Translations under genes and position numbers: made by a program
DNA from: Gracilaria domingensis
Taxonomy: Eukaryota; Rhodophyta; Florideophyceae; Gracilariales; Gracilariaceae
Direction: 5' to 3'
Assembly (NCBI GenBank): GCA_022539475.1
Contig: VCMS01000005.1
Coordinates: forward strand, 434,001 to 498,000
DNA length: 64,000 bases
Notes under the pieces: generated by a model
The model's input: the letters and a program-made list of their open reading frames with translations, nothing else
Database searches by the model: none
Told to the model about the DNA's origin: nothing
Part shown: positions 33,145 to 44,702 of the stretch, piece by piece
Position numbering within the stretch: the first letter of the stretch is position 1
Layout: every line of letters starts with the position of its first letter

Positions 33145-35869
33145 GGGGGAATAGAGAGCAAGATGATTCGAGATAAACGAGCGACTTCAGCTGAATTCAC
33201 GCAGGGCAATATGCTCGTTCGAGAAGGATCAGTCCAGTTTGTGAGAAAGTTGGAGCTGGGTAACAGAAACGTCTTAATCCAAGCGGGAATGTTGAATGAC
33301 TTCAATAGATACGACCAATTGCAAAGAAGAAAGAATTCAGTTCAACTAATCATTGATATATTGCGGCAGTACATAGCGTCGTCTGCTTTATGCTTTTTAC
33401 TATGCCATGAGCACATGGCTTCCCGGACAGATTCGGGCCAACAAGAATGGTGATAACTTCTGGCGTACAAACACACACGAGTTTCTGGGCGTGCACCCTA
33501 GATGTGGCCTCCGGTCGTAGCTGAACCGTAATGATATGTCGAAAGCCGCCTTTGCTTGCTAAGATTGGCATCGCAATAGGGCCTCGAAGACTATAATGCT
33601 TGCAGCACCCATATTCGTTTCGCAAGTGTCGAAAGTGTTTTGCTGAAACAGATATCCTCTTAATCCCGCTGCCTTGTTCCGCGCGTTGCGCTTTGAAGCC
33701 AATCCTTTCCTGGATACCAAGGTTCGGGGCTGAGCTACGTTCGTAGAAAGAGTACAACAGGAACGTAATTTCAGAACTTATCGCTGAGGCCTGAAAATTC
33801 TCGTGAGCGGTGCTGATGATTTGGAACTGGCTCCTTTTGCTCTAGGATTCTTCAGATATGGCGGGACGAAAACATTACTCTTTATTTCTTGTTGCGCATG
33901 GCATGACATTGTTCTTCGTGCTTCGTGCTTGATATAGTGAGACGTTTGTTCTTTAGAGTTATCGCATGGGCAACGAGGGAAAATCCTTCCCGAGGGGTAG
34001 ATAACTGTCCCGAAGCTTGGCGATGGCAGTTCTCATCCCCGACGGCAGGGATTATCCCGACTGGTCCCAATAACACAGATGCGAAGAATCTCGCATCGAG
34101 AGCACAACGAACGAGACCTTCATTTATAACCCTTTGGACACTACAAAATTATGGGGCGTTATATGACTTTGTTAATTTGTGAAACGGAAACGGTCAATCA
34201 AGTTTTGTGCAATAGCCGTTGCACACGTTGACGCGAAAACGTTTTCGCATCCGTTTCCGAAGGCAGCGCGAATCGTTTCGCCTTCATGGAAACGAAAGCT
34301 GTTTATGCCCTCATTCCCTCCAAAATGTAATTATGTTCCCAAAATCTAAAATGCTTTCACGTTTTCCACCAAAAGAATTAAATTTCACAATTATTGCACA
34401 ACTGAAATACAAAATTCTGTTATTTTGCTAAGAGTCAACAACAGTTTTGTAAAGGAGCATGTAGTAAGTTACTACCAGTGTTGCACATCCTCAAAAAATT
34501 TTCTCGTCACCCCTACCGTGACCTGTTGAAGTACAAAACTTTTGCCTCTGACGACCTTCTGTATTGGTTTTCATCTACTTAAAGACTTTTATTTAACTAA
34601 GATCTAAACATGTTCAACTTTTCGTCTACTATGCTTTTTGCAGTCCACAACCAATTTAAGCGTTATTAACCAAATAGATAGTGTTAGTAGGTAGAACATT
34701 GCCGGTAGCAACTTGCTGCTTCATTAAGCTCTACAAATTTTTGCTTTCAACAATCGAACGCGTGTGTAGCTCATCTTTTCAAAACGCAATTCTTGTTCGG
34801 CAAACATCACCCACTTGGTTTACATATTCCTTCGCATTATGGTCGTTTGTCCTGCTCAAAATTATGACTGACTCTTTGAAGTACCCCTCAACTTCAATTT
34901 CAAAACCTATCTCGTCCTTATTGCATCCACGGGGCTATAATACGCGTTTAATTTTCACGACGAATCCTAATGTGCCAAATGACAGCCCACTATACCAAAG
35001 AGGATTTTATACGACTCATCGTTGTCATTGTGGGTCAAAAACGTGTCCGTCATCTTGTCATGACAAAAATGGTTGTCTAAGCCAAAATGCAGCAAACCAA
35101 TTACCTTAGCTTCATTTTTCTAAGGTAGAGCAGCCACAGCAGTCACTTATACCGTCTCCTGACAATACGCGAATCAACAACATACCGACGAACTCGAGTC
35201 GTCACGAGTCTCCTTCTTCAGATTTCAAATCTCAAGTGGCTGCTGTGGCTCCAGTGCCTACTTTAAGGACGTCCAAAAGCTTAAGATAAGTTCGGCCAAG
35301 CTGCGTGGCAGCGCACTGTTGACGTGCTCGATCTGACGTGGTCCTGCTTTCCAATCCGGTCTATGAGGTCATCTTCACAGGAGATGTGGGAAGTCGCAGA
35401 GAATGCTCCAAGATTGTGCTTGGCACCAGTGAGCCCCTCGTGCACAGATTCGACGGTGGGGATTTGTATATGACAGAAGACTGTCGATGGTGCTATATTG
35501 CGCGCTGACTCTACAACGCGCTTTCTGTTCTCACGCCTCGTGCTGCAGAAATTGGCACCAAGCACGGGGCTCTTGTATTCTTGTCGTGGAGAAGGAAACA
35601 CCATCACCACACGCATAGCTCCCCCTTCATACGTGAATCCAAGGATGTTGCAACCGGTGCGCGCATCCTCGTCGGCCGCATCTCTATTGTTTTATGACCG
35701 CCATGGCTGTGCCGTTGCTCATTGAACACGCTCCGTTTCTCCCATGACGTGCTGGAGGTTTTAGTCGATATTGTAATAGCTGCTTGGGAGATCAGCACTG
35801 AGCTCCGGCTTGCTTGAACGCCTGATATGAATGCGAGGCTCGAAAGTGTACGGGGAGACTTGCAAAGTA
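33145..35869. other. Mostly non-coding; faint decayed coding traces
   Basis: A minus frame at 33350-33757 is open but lacks an ATG near its start and has no recognised family. At about 34680-34950 the minus strand reads as protein-like text broken by stops, which suggests a decayed gene or element that I cannot name. A perfect 16-bp palindrome (gcgaaaacgttttcgc) lies at about 34231-34246. Confidence 0.4.
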
Positions 35870-35912
35870 TGGCACCGCGCACCTTTTGCAATGCAAAAGG
35901 TGCGTGGTGCCA
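35870..35912. repeat. Near-perfect palindrome at the 5' edge of the trpE fragment
   Basis: Arm 35870-35890 and arm 35892-35912 match as reverse complements with one G-T exception around a single central base. The recognisable anthranilate synthase homology begins about 85 bp downstream, so the palindrome may mark a rearrangement joint. Confidence 0.85.
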
Positions 35913-36686
35913 GTAACTTCTAAAGAGCATGCGATCCGCGTGGACGGTTTTGTGAGCATTCCGCGTATGGATGGAGTTCTTCTTCTTATAGATATAGTTC
36001 AGGCCCGTGGCTGTCATCTCGTTGCATCCTCTCCAGAAATTCTGACGCATTTTGAAGGCGGAATTCTTACAAACCGCCCGCTTGGAGGAACGAGAAGGCG
36101 TGGAACCACGAAAGAGGAAGACGAAATTGTGAAGAACGAACTCTTGGCAGATGAGAAAGATCGTTCAGAGCATATGATGTTGGTGGACCTCGAGAGAAAT
36201 GACATAGGCAGAGTTTCAGAATACGGCACAGTAATCCCTGAGCGCCTGATGCAAGTGGAGAAGTATTCACATGTCATGCATATCAGCAGTACCGTAAAAG
36301 GAACGCTGCGAGAAGGACTGACATCGTGGGACGCTATTCGGTCAACGCTACCAGCCGGTACAATAAGCGGTGCTCCCAAGATTCGTTTGATGCAGATTAT
36401 AGACGAACTAGAACCTACGAAGAGAGGGCCGTATGGTGGCGGTATCGTATATATTTCCTTTCATGATACGATGAATATTGCGCTGGCGTTGCGTACTATG
36501 GTAGTTCGCAACGAAACTCGCGTTAATGAAGATGGCAGGAAAGAGTGGCGGTACTTTTTGCAGGCGGGAGCTGGAATCGTTTATGAATCAGACCCAGAGG
36601 CGGAGTACACGGAGACTATGAACAAGGCTATGGCGCTGAGTAGAGCAACTGACTTAGCCGAGAACGCGTTTCTTGCTGACCAGTAG
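35886..36686 (+). pseudogene. trpE: Anthranilate synthase component I, C-terminal part only
   Basis: The chorismate-binding C-terminal half of TrpE, first enzyme of tryptophan synthesis. Conserved blocks are all present: LVASSPEIL, TNRPLGGTRRRG, LLADEKDRSEHMMLVDLERN, YSHVMHISSTV, LPAGTISGAPK, ELEPTKRGPYGG and QAGAGIVYESDPEAEYTETM, ending with a normal stop. About 250 N-terminal residues, including the tryptophan-feedback region, are absent, and the frame has no ATG before the homology. A candidate splice acceptor (atagttcag, just before about 36001) falls where a TrpE exon could begin, but I find no upstream exon back to 33 kb. So this is either a 5'-truncated copy or the last exon of a gene whose other exons I missed. 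The clean reading frame argues that truncation is recent or that the fragment is still used. Confidence 0.72.
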
Positions 36687-37710
36687 AAAACCAGAAGCTG
36701 AAATAGTTACTTTCATGACGCGCTCGAAGCCGGGGGCAGACAAAGATTCATCAGTGAAACCGTGAAAAGGCTACTCACATCTGAATCGGAAACAAAAGTA
36801 CCCTTTGTATATCAGTATTCATGTCTCCGCATCGAAGACGTGTTTGAACTGCATGAACGACATAGAAACACTCTGTCATCGACACGGCACGAGCCAACTT
36901 ACTACACCATTATAAAACATATTCTGTATCAACCCAGTGAGCCGCTTAATTTCTGCTCATTGTTTTGTGGAGTATACGTTCGGTACGGGTTTCACGAGGA
37001 TTCACTTATGACCGGTCTGGATGTGGCGGAAAGATTATCTGGAAACAGAGCACTGAGGCCCTGGCGTGCAAAACAGAACCTTGCTTTCAATGATCATTCT
37101 CAACCATACGAGTTACCGTACTCCCCAACAAAAAGTTCATCTTTCTTTATTCTTTTCGCTCTGTTGATAATCAGCTCTGTTTTGTCTCGCTTGCAGCAAG
37201 GACTGGGAAAGCTTGCCTTCAGAATGTCGGATAACGTCCCTGTTGGGGTGATTGCGGTCGGTAATGGTCGCATGTATCGTTTTTGGACCGCGACGCAAAC
37301 GGAGTAAAAGTGTATCAACCCTGAACTTGCTCAGACGTGACGAGCATGTTAGAAGCAACACGGAGGCCCCAGGGGAATTAGACAGAGCAAGAATAACGGT
37401 TAATAGCCCAAGAGGATTGGCTCGCATAGCAGACGCATTACGACAAGGATACGATCTTGCTACAACAGCCGCCGCAGCGTTCACTGCCCATGAATTTGAT
37501 TGTCCAACTCTCACTGATCTCAGCGTTGCACTTTGAGCGCTATTCATCGCTGATCGACTTGATCTTGAACCCTCCGGTGCACGGAAAGGACGTGCGAAGC
37601 TGGCCGAGAGTCTACTGCGCAGCTTTGTTCGCAGTATACAAAGACCTTCTACTCTTCCAACCAATACAAGGTTGCCTGAACTTACGACGTGCATTACAAG
37701 TGTTGTGTAT
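36687..37710. other. Degraded protein-like segments, unidentified
   Basis: Plus-strand text at about 37150-37305 and, in another frame, 37300-37680 (NSPRGLARIADALRQGYDL) looks once-coding but is broken by a frame change and stops. The overlapping minus frame at 37137-37751 is open yet reads like antisense of this. No family is recognised. Confidence 0.3.
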
Positions 37711-38336
37711 TCATCGTGGTGGCTCACGGGTGTATAGAGGCCACGGAGCAAATACTGTTATATATGATGCACGGCGCAGTGGAGTCGGATTCTCGATCTC
37801 AAGCCTTTTCGCGGAAGTTACATACCAGAAGAGAAGTTCATAAAGGTCACCCTCGTAAATCAACGCAGCAACGTGAAGAAGAGGAGCGTAAATTTCGCCC
37901 TCGATAAGAATTGAGTGTGAGCTGGTGGTGGCCTCGTTTTGGTACCAAACCTTCGTTTGCGCTCCATCGTATGAGATGGTTCATCCATCGCGATGTTCCG
38001 CACTTATCCCTTCCCGTAAAGGCTCCAGCTGTGCGCATTCTGACGCTATGCGAACGTAGGGTGGATTGGATAACGTGTTCTGTATATCTTCTATGAGTTG
38101 TTGTGATTGGGGTGACGGGGAATATTTTAGTGTTTCAATATCATCGCGCGCGGTTGATAGAACTCGGGAAGCTTGAAGAATCTTATCGACTTGATAAAGG
38201 GTCTTAATTTCTTCAAGACGGTTGTACAAGGAGTCACGAAGAGGAAACTCTGCGGCAACGATAGCTTTCGCCCCTATTGGATGTTGTTGTGAGTCATCGA
38301 CGTCATCGCATCTCCGTCATCGTCGTCATAGCATCT

Positions 38337-38380
<44 letters not shown>

Positions 38381-38509
38381 TTCGAGCATGTCCTGATCAA
38401 CTGCCGCCGTTCCAACTGGCGCTGGCGCCAGTTGCGTCCACTTTATTTGCAACAGTTGCGCCGCATCTCGGAACACGTGAATCACTTCACTCGTGAGCTC
38501 GGCTCGCAC
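37711..38509 (-). pseudogene. Broken START-like lipid-binding protein gene
   Basis: Two frames must be joined. The segment near 38509-38340 ends in an Asp/Gly repeat run (GDDGDDGDD). The frame then shifts inside that microsatellite, and about 38290-37711 continues. A TGA at 37981-37983 lies where a Trp is expected (DG-stop-TISYDGAQTKVWY). After it the text resembles START-type domains: HSILIEGEIYAPLLHVAAL, then an FAPWPLYTREP block like the APWPLxxRE block of START proteins. The frame stops again at 37711. These proteins bind sterols or phospholipids. The shift and nonsense codon make it a pseudogene. Its start lies only about 45 bp from the stop codon of the hAT transposase. Confidence 0.5.
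38337..38380. repeat. 9-bp microsatellite (catcgccgt)n
   Basis: About five tandem copies of a 9-bp unit, looser on the left side from 38300. On the minus strand it encodes Asp-Gly-Asp repeats of the START-like pseudogene, and it is where that gene's reading frame changes. Confidence 0.85.
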
Positions 38510-38554
38510 ACCCGAACTTCGCTTCTACATATCAAGGATATACAGTCTTGCCAA

Positions 38555-40930
38555 TTACTCTTCGACATCGCCGCCCCCCTCGAACAAAACACGCATTATA
38601 CCAGCGTCTCGGAGTGTTTCCGGGACAGCATTTTCTCCCACACCATCATCCCAACCAGCTATGTCATCTTCGTTGGGGGCCTCTTCAATATCTTCGTCCG
38701 TAGTGGTATGCGCACCAAAATAAGACACAAAGTCTTCAGACAGCGCTCCAATCCCAGCAGTAATAGCGGCTGAGGTGTAAGTCCGACAAACCTTCGTTGA
38801 GGAAGACCCGCCTGTAGAAGTTAGCGCGTTATTGAATGCGCAGAACATCATTTTTTCCACCTTCATAGGATGTAGGCGGTTACGCGTTGGCGTTCTGATT
38901 CTCCCCTGAATGCTAAAACTCCTTTCGACACTCGAGGAGGACGGACTCGTGCATAGAACTCGTAGAGCAAAGTCCTTCAACGTCGAAGTACCTCCAAACT
39001 GTATCCAGTAAACTACTGGTATGTTCTTAAAGGCCATTAAAATCGGTCGCTGTTCAGGCCGGTCCGCCTGCGATCTCCAGGAAAGCCTTGTAAAATTGAA
39101 TGCCTCGAAAAGACCGTCAACTGCTCCTTCCTCACCCCCCGCGCTTGGAAGCTTTTGCGTAGGCGGAAAAATAGAGGACTTCACGTACTTTCTCATGTGC
39201 ACCAAAACGTGAGATGTGTGTGGAACGCAGTTCTCATTGAGGCTCCTTATGTCCAGTAAAAATGCTACGGTAAGTAGCGATGTAAGCAGGGGTATCTTAC
39301 GGGCTCCCCCAGCCCGGCGTCGGCGAAAAACGCTTAGGACTTCTTCCCAACGTTCTAATGTAAAGAATGGAGTGACAGGGAGCGCAATGAGCTGTTGCTC
39401 TAGTTCTCGCGTTGCCGGATACACCTCAGACAGTACCGAACTGTCGTCATCAAAGATACGGAGGTATTGTCTGACAAGGCGCAAGATATGATATATATCA
39501 AGGCACTTTTCAAACAAAGATTCGTCCCTCACCGTAGCTTCTAACATATCTCGTTTGTGCCCCTGTCTCCCACCATAGAGGGAAGTACGAAAGTCAGAGC
39601 AATGAACTAAACTCTGGTAGACACTTTTGTCCCTTAAAAATGAATGGAGCATACCTTCGGAGCTCGCGAAACGAGTTGGAGCCATTCGCATCGGTAAGAC
39701 GGCCGTTCTCAACGGCTTGAGACGCCCATATTGATCCGTTTCTCTGATCGAAGTGGTGTAACCACTATTACGGAGGTTACAATTGTGTTGCTCTTTCAGT
39801 TGTTTGAAGCGAAAATAAAGCTTCGAGTGCCTTCTTAGGTCCGTGACAACAGCCGAAACAGAGCCCAGTATATCGGCTATCCACGGCAGTTCTCCGACAT
39901 CCTGCATCAACAGGTTGGAAACATGGGCTTGATCTTGCGATGAAATAATATGATCGAACTTCTTAGATAGTTCTTCTTTGGCTTTCACACACGAGCTAGC
40001 ATTATCGCTAACAACTGCGCATATGTTCTTCATATCCCCGAACTGCGAAAATGCAGAGCTCACGACGCTCGCATACAAATCGTAATCGTAGCTGAGAGCC
40101 CCGGTATATATAAACCTTAGAAAAAATGTTTGTCGGGTTCGGTCCACTCCAGTTATCGTGAGCAAAACGTTGACTACGTTTTCCGAATTGGAGTCAGTCC
40201 AACGATCAAACGTTAGTGTCCCAAACGTCTGTCGGAGAGAGGCGGTTATATGAGATTTGACCGTAGCCAGAGATTTCTCGTAGTAAGCCTGCAACCGATT
40301 TCCGCCTATCTGTGCTGCTTTCGGGACGTCGTTGACGAATCGGTCATCTAGAAGCCTGACAATTTCGAGAAATTCGTTCTCTTGTTTGCCTCTCACCAAC
40401 AAACTGAAAGGACTCATGTTGTTAATCACCATTCTCGTAACAAGTTCGTTCAATCGAGACCGCTTCTGCTCTAGTGCTTTCTTTGTTTGCACTAGAGCGG
40501 GCCGGTCTGCGCTTGTGCGCACGACAGAAGCTTGTGTCCGAACAACAGGCCTTTTGAATGATGCGCAAGCCTCAGTCTCCGTCGATTTTCGCTTTGATGG
40601 AGTCAGTGGCACGCCAAAGCACTGTGCTGAACTTCCCATTCTCTCGTACGCCCGACGTAAGGACGGTACCTTCAGAAGGCGTTGCAAAGTTTCAGGGGTT
40701 GTAAACGGACACTGTAGGAGGTGGTGGCCTAATTGTGTCGTATTGGGTGTAGAGGCACGCGATCTCCATCCGCACCCGTTACAAGTAGTATGGACACTTT
40801 CACCTGATGTCTGGGGATCATCAGGAGCCTGTAAGGAGAAACACTCCGTAGGCCACCACGCCTTCTTGCGACCAGTTCTCCGGGAGGTTGTGGATTGCGA
40901 CGCTGATGTTTCGACATGGCTGGAGTTCAT
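38555..40930 (-). CDS. hAT-family transposase, apparently intact
   Basis: A 791-residue intronless protein from the ATG at 40930; the frame upstream opens only with GTG. The N-terminus has a BED-like zinc finger (CNGCGW, then HHLLQCPF). The core follows the hAT/DUF659 order: LTFDRWTDS with the first catalytic Asp, VVSDNASSCVKAKEEL with the second, and late in the protein the dimerisation domain (LRVLCTSPSSSSVERSFS) with the catalytic Glu in VERSFS. There is no stop or frameshift. Terminal inverted repeats and the usual 8-bp target duplication were not found by eye. It is therefore either a recent element with ends I missed or a domesticated transposase. The tail (about 750-791) is acidic. The left flank is a broken START-like gene only 45 bp away. 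Confidence 0.88.
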   Translation of the reverse strand: MNSSHVETSASQSTTSRRTGRKKAWWPTECFSLQAPDDPQTSGESVHTTCNGCGWRSRASTPNTTQLGHHLLQCPFTTPETLQRLLKVPSLRRAYERMGSSAQCFGVPLTPSKRKSTETEACASFKRPVVRTQASVVRTSADRPALVQTKKALEQKRSRLNELVTRMVINNMSPFSLLVRGKQENEFLEIVRLLDDRFVNDVPKAAQIGGNRLQAYYEKSLATVKSHITASLRQTFGTLTFDRWTDSNSENVVNVLLTITGVDRTRQTFFLRFIYTGALSYDYDLYASVVSSAFSQFGDMKNICAVVSDNASSCVKAKEELSKKFDHIISSQDQAHVSNLLMQDVGELPWIADILGSVSAVVTDLRRHSKLYFRFKQLKEQHNCNLRNSGYTTSIRETDQYGRLKPLRTAVLPMRMAPTRFASSEGMLHSFLRDKSVYQSLVHCSDFRTSLYGGRQGHKRDMLEATVRDESLFEKCLDIYHILRLVRQYLRIFDDDSSVLSEVYPATRELEQQLIALPVTPFFTLERWEEVLSVFRRRRAGGARKIPLLTSLLTVAFLLDIRSLNENCVPHTSHVLVHMRKYVKSSIFPPTQKLPSAGGEEGAVDGLFEAFNFTRLSWRSQADRPEQRPILMAFKNIPVVYWIQFGGTSTLKDFALRVLCTSPSSSSVERSFSIQGRIRTPTRNRLHPMKVEKMMFCAFNNALTSTGGSSSTKVCRTYTSAAITAGIGALSEDFVSYFGAHTTTDEDIEEAPNEDDIAGWDDGVGENAVPETLRDAGIMRVLFEGGGDVEE

Positions 40931-42508
40931 TTTATATTGTAATGAACGTAGCCGGAAGGAACGGCAGCGCAGCAGCAGGAGCAAGTGCAAAAGTGTCACA
41001 GCGTTTCCTGCGCAAACAGGCGCACGAGGGTCGAGGAGAGATATGCATTTGGCGGCCGCGATCTATTCCGTGCGACGGCATTCTTCCAGTGCCAAAATTC
41101 GTAGAACGGACCACGATAGACAGAAGTCCTGTGATAGGACTTTCTTTTCCTTCATGGAAGCCTTGATCTAGCCAGCTTCGCTCTGATAAGCTCTCTGTGC
41201 GCCACAAGGGGTTTTCTAGTGGCTGAAACCCTGCACTGCATGCTGGAACGGTTCCAGCATGCAATGTAATTTGCATTGTGGACCTTGGACTCGAATGAAG
41301 CGTAGCACGAGCGCTCCTGTCTGCAGGCCAGCTGCAAGCCCTGCAGACAGCAGCCCTCCTGCAGGTGAAAAGGGAATGGTCTGGCAAACAGCCCGACGCT
41401 TACAAGAGGTAGGCTAGAAACGTAGGGTACTCTTGTAAGGTACACCGTACGGTTTACATACAATGCGCCGATTTTGTAATTGAAGGCCTGCGTTCAGAAG
41501 TTGCCCACAACTTGAATAGTATATCACGTGTCATCCCCTCTGTCACGTAACGCGAGGGGACGGCACGGCGTCATAAGTTTTCTCGGGGAGCCAAAAACTT
41601 ATTGAAGTCGTCGAACACTGCGTAACGTATACTCTTTCTTATCTAGAAAATATTCTTACCATTTGAATGAAAATAAAATATGCAAAATCCACTGAAAGGC
41701 TGGTTTTCGTAAACCTAGTGAGAAACTTGTGCACAAGTTTCGGATATTTAGCATTATATCAACAACTGTTATGCTTTAAGAAACAAATTGCTTTTGCATT
41801 GTTAAATATAACCACGTAATACAAAATATAATAGACCGACCAAGCAACCATTCTCAAAGAAAGTAAGATGTGTAAACGCAATGCCAAAGATTGCACGCAG
41901 TGCGATCTGAACAAAGTTGGCAGCTCTGATCTAGAATTGTATGAGCCGGTACCGTCGTTGGACGGCGGCGTCCCAGACACAAGTACAGTTACCTTGTCCC
42001 AAATGCTATAAATAAACTATATTCCTCGTCCCTCGAAACGCCTATTTTTTGTGCTAGCTATGGAGCCATTATTGTCTGTATCACACTTCCTTTGCTAATA
42101 GTGTACGACCGTACTATCGTAATAGAAAACAGAATAATATGTATTGTGTGAGAGAAAAGTAGGGTGTATTTATGGAAATACAAAATTCTTGCTGTGTGAA
42201 AACTGGAAGTGTTTCACTTTTGTCAAAAGATTGAAAATGTTTGACAACATTGAATGACCGCCTCATATTAATTTTCCAACTCAGTAATTTCAACTTGTAG
42301 AAAGACCCGTACGTTGGAAACAAGGAAAAATTGTGGTTTCAAATTTTCTGTTTCCTTGTTTCCCAAAGTCATAGAACGGCCCTCAGTATACCGATATAGA
42401 CTTAACATGATTGGAGAACAGGAAGAACAGGTGGCGCACAAACTGCCACCTGTTGAGTCAGCTTATGTCCACGATAGTTAGAGATAAAGCAGAGTCGTTC
42501 CCCATTTG
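40931..42508. other. Non-coding, hairpin cluster then AT-rich DNA
   Basis: Three inverted repeats lie close together: 41237-41263 (13-bp arms, 1-nt centre), 41317-41350 (11-bp arms) and 41399-41439 (10-bp arms). They could be subterminal structure of the hAT element. From 41600 to 42400 the DNA is AT-rich without a gene. Confidence 0.45.
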
Positions 42509-42513
42509 CTGGC

Positions 42514-42813
42514 TGTCAGTACTGCAAGCCCAATCAAGAAGCTGTCGTCCTCGCTGGACGACAGCAACGACCGAGCTCAACAGTGAGCTCACAGACCTCG
42601 AGGTCTCTGAGCTCGTAGGGCATATGAACGCTCAACGCTCGCGCGCAGTCGCACGGAAGAAGAAGAGGAGAGTAGTTTTTAGTTGTTTCTTTATCGTAAA
42701 GTAAAGACACTAATCGGGCGCGAAGAGAGGCGACCCCCCAAAACTACGTATCCCTTTTGTTCTATTTTGATTGTACAAAGTACATTTGTTTCTGCTCTGA
42801 CGTTTAAACGACA
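42514..42813 (+). repeat. 5' LTR, 300 bp
   Basis: It matches 63422-63721 base for base in length and along its whole span. It contains two internal hairpins: one around gctgtcgtcc...ggacgacagc and one around gagctcacagacctcgaggt. The sequence right after it does not begin with the usual TGG of a tRNA primer site. Confidence 0.88.
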
Positions 42814-42878
42814 ATCCGGATTCGTAGACGTTTTGACGCAGCTCTGTATCTCAACTATTTCTTGTGACACACATTACC

Positions 42879-44702
42879 ATGTCTACGTCGACTCGCTCCC
42901 AGACTGCTGCGAATTATAATCGTCTCAAGCGCTCCGTCACCAACGTCGAACCGACTACTGAAATTGGCCTTCAACTCAAAAGCGTTGCGAATTTCACACT
43001 GTCAATGTACCCGGTTACCGATGAAAGTGGCTCTCCGATACCACTCACTACCGGTAGGAAAGATGATATTGGGACGACGCTGAAAGGTTTTCTTCCTTTC
43101 CCCGATAGCATCCTGGCTCCTGCGTTCTTCAATGCTCTACTTTTTCCCGTGCAGCTCATCCGCGACGTCGCCTCTCTGTATGACCTTGATGAAGTTTCCA
43201 CTGGAATTGTTTCTTCCCTTCACTTGGAGTCTCGTGAAACTTGAAACCGTTCCCTCATCACCCATATATGGCTTATGCACTTTCTAGATGCATCATTTGA
43301 TACCATTAAGACTGGCATAGATCTCTACCGTCGCAGCCGTACCGTTTCACGCCTTGATGAAGCAAACCATCCAAGTCAGAACAATCCCGTCGAGGGCAAC
43401 AACTTCACAGGTTTGCCTTCACCCGCCAGCCCCCGCATCGAGAATGTACCCCATCTTCCAGTTCGTAATTCTCATGAGGAAGCCTCACTTCCGGTTACCG
43501 CCGAACCTGGCCCCTCTCGTAGAGTGACGCAAGTTGAAGGCTGCCCTGTCATTCAGTCAAGTGAGACTGCTCGTAACACGTCTCACACCGAAAATACCGG
43601 TAAGACGAACTACGTGTCGCAGCACTTCAAGGAAAACCGCTTTAGTGGGGAGCTTTCTCAATCGATTGAGCTCACACTCCGCGACTACAATGTCTGCGCT
43701 CGTCAGCATCGTTTGACTGCTACTCAGAAGGCCGATTATTTTGTGAATGCGCTAGATGGCCTCGCGCGTACGTTCTTTTTCCAAAACGCACGAGATGAAA
43801 TGTCTTTTGAACAAATGGCCACAATGATGATTACTGAGTATAACAGTAACGCCCGTCAATTTCAGGTGTAGAGCATTCTGAGCACTCTCCGTAAAGAGAA
43901 GATAATGGCGGACAATGAGCTCACTACTCATTCCGAAGGTCTAACGAAATTGGTTACAATGATTGAGGAACTTTCCCCACAGTGCCCCCCGCACTTCAGG
44001 TCAGAAAACCACAAGATTGGATACGTGCGCAAGGCAGTGCTTGGCATCGACTGGTCAAGGCTTCTTATTAGCAATATTGTCATTTCGAAGTACACATTTA
44101 ACGGGTTCATCACTGCGTTGAGAGAGAATCTTCAACTCGAAGAAGAGATCAAAGAAGTCACTCTCAAGACTACAACTCACGTCATTGATGAAGACACACT
44201 GTACCAGCAGTATGGTAAGAATCCGAAGTTTGTGCGAAAGTATCCACCTCGCATCGACAACACGCCATCTGGTCGCCCCAACCGTTCGCATTCTGTGCCA
44301 AGAACCTTCGAGGAGAGTCGCCGTCGTAACGAATGTCACAAATTTCATGCTCCATGGCATCCTGGACACAAATGCAAACCCGGCTCCATTCGCCACCACA
44401 CCCGTTAGCGCATCAAGGACGGAGAACCCACCCTACACTTAGTGTCAGATCTCCTCTTGACAATGGAGGGAGAAAACGTTGAACAGCCTGAGGACGTATC
44501 AGCTTTAAGTGATATTGATGGTGCCAACGCAGAAGAAATTCGGCTATTCGACGAGCTTACCAACGATACAACCCATCCAAACTCTTCAGAAATCGAAGCC
44601 GTTGACAAAGAATGGTTTACCAACCATCTATCTGTTTCCATGAGCAATACAGATGGAATTTTCCAACAACCCAATCTCGGGATTTTTAATAGGGCGTCGT
44701 AG
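42879..44702 (+). pseudogene. Decayed gag region of the LTR element
   Basis: From the ATG at 42879 one frame runs to 44702 with in-frame stops at 43242 (TGA), 43869 (TAG) and 44406 (TAG), and a final TAG at 44700; the pol frame is shifted by one base relative to it. The middle (about 43600-44100) reads like a Copia-type capsid (NYVSQHFKENRFSGELSQSI, then FVNALDGLARTFFF). Near 44330 there is a reduced zinc-knuckle-like motif (CHKFHAPWHPGHKCK). The protein would coat the element's RNA. It is broken by nonsense codons, so no full Gag can be made without read-through. Confidence 0.7.

Noticed and set aside
37137-37751. 204-codon minus frame
   Set aside because: It overlaps the START-like pseudogene end and decayed plus-strand text; composition is that of antisense and no family is seen.
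38303-38773. Plus-strand frame over the Asp/Gly microsatellite
   Set aside because: It is the antisense of the START-like pseudogene and the end of the hAT transposase.
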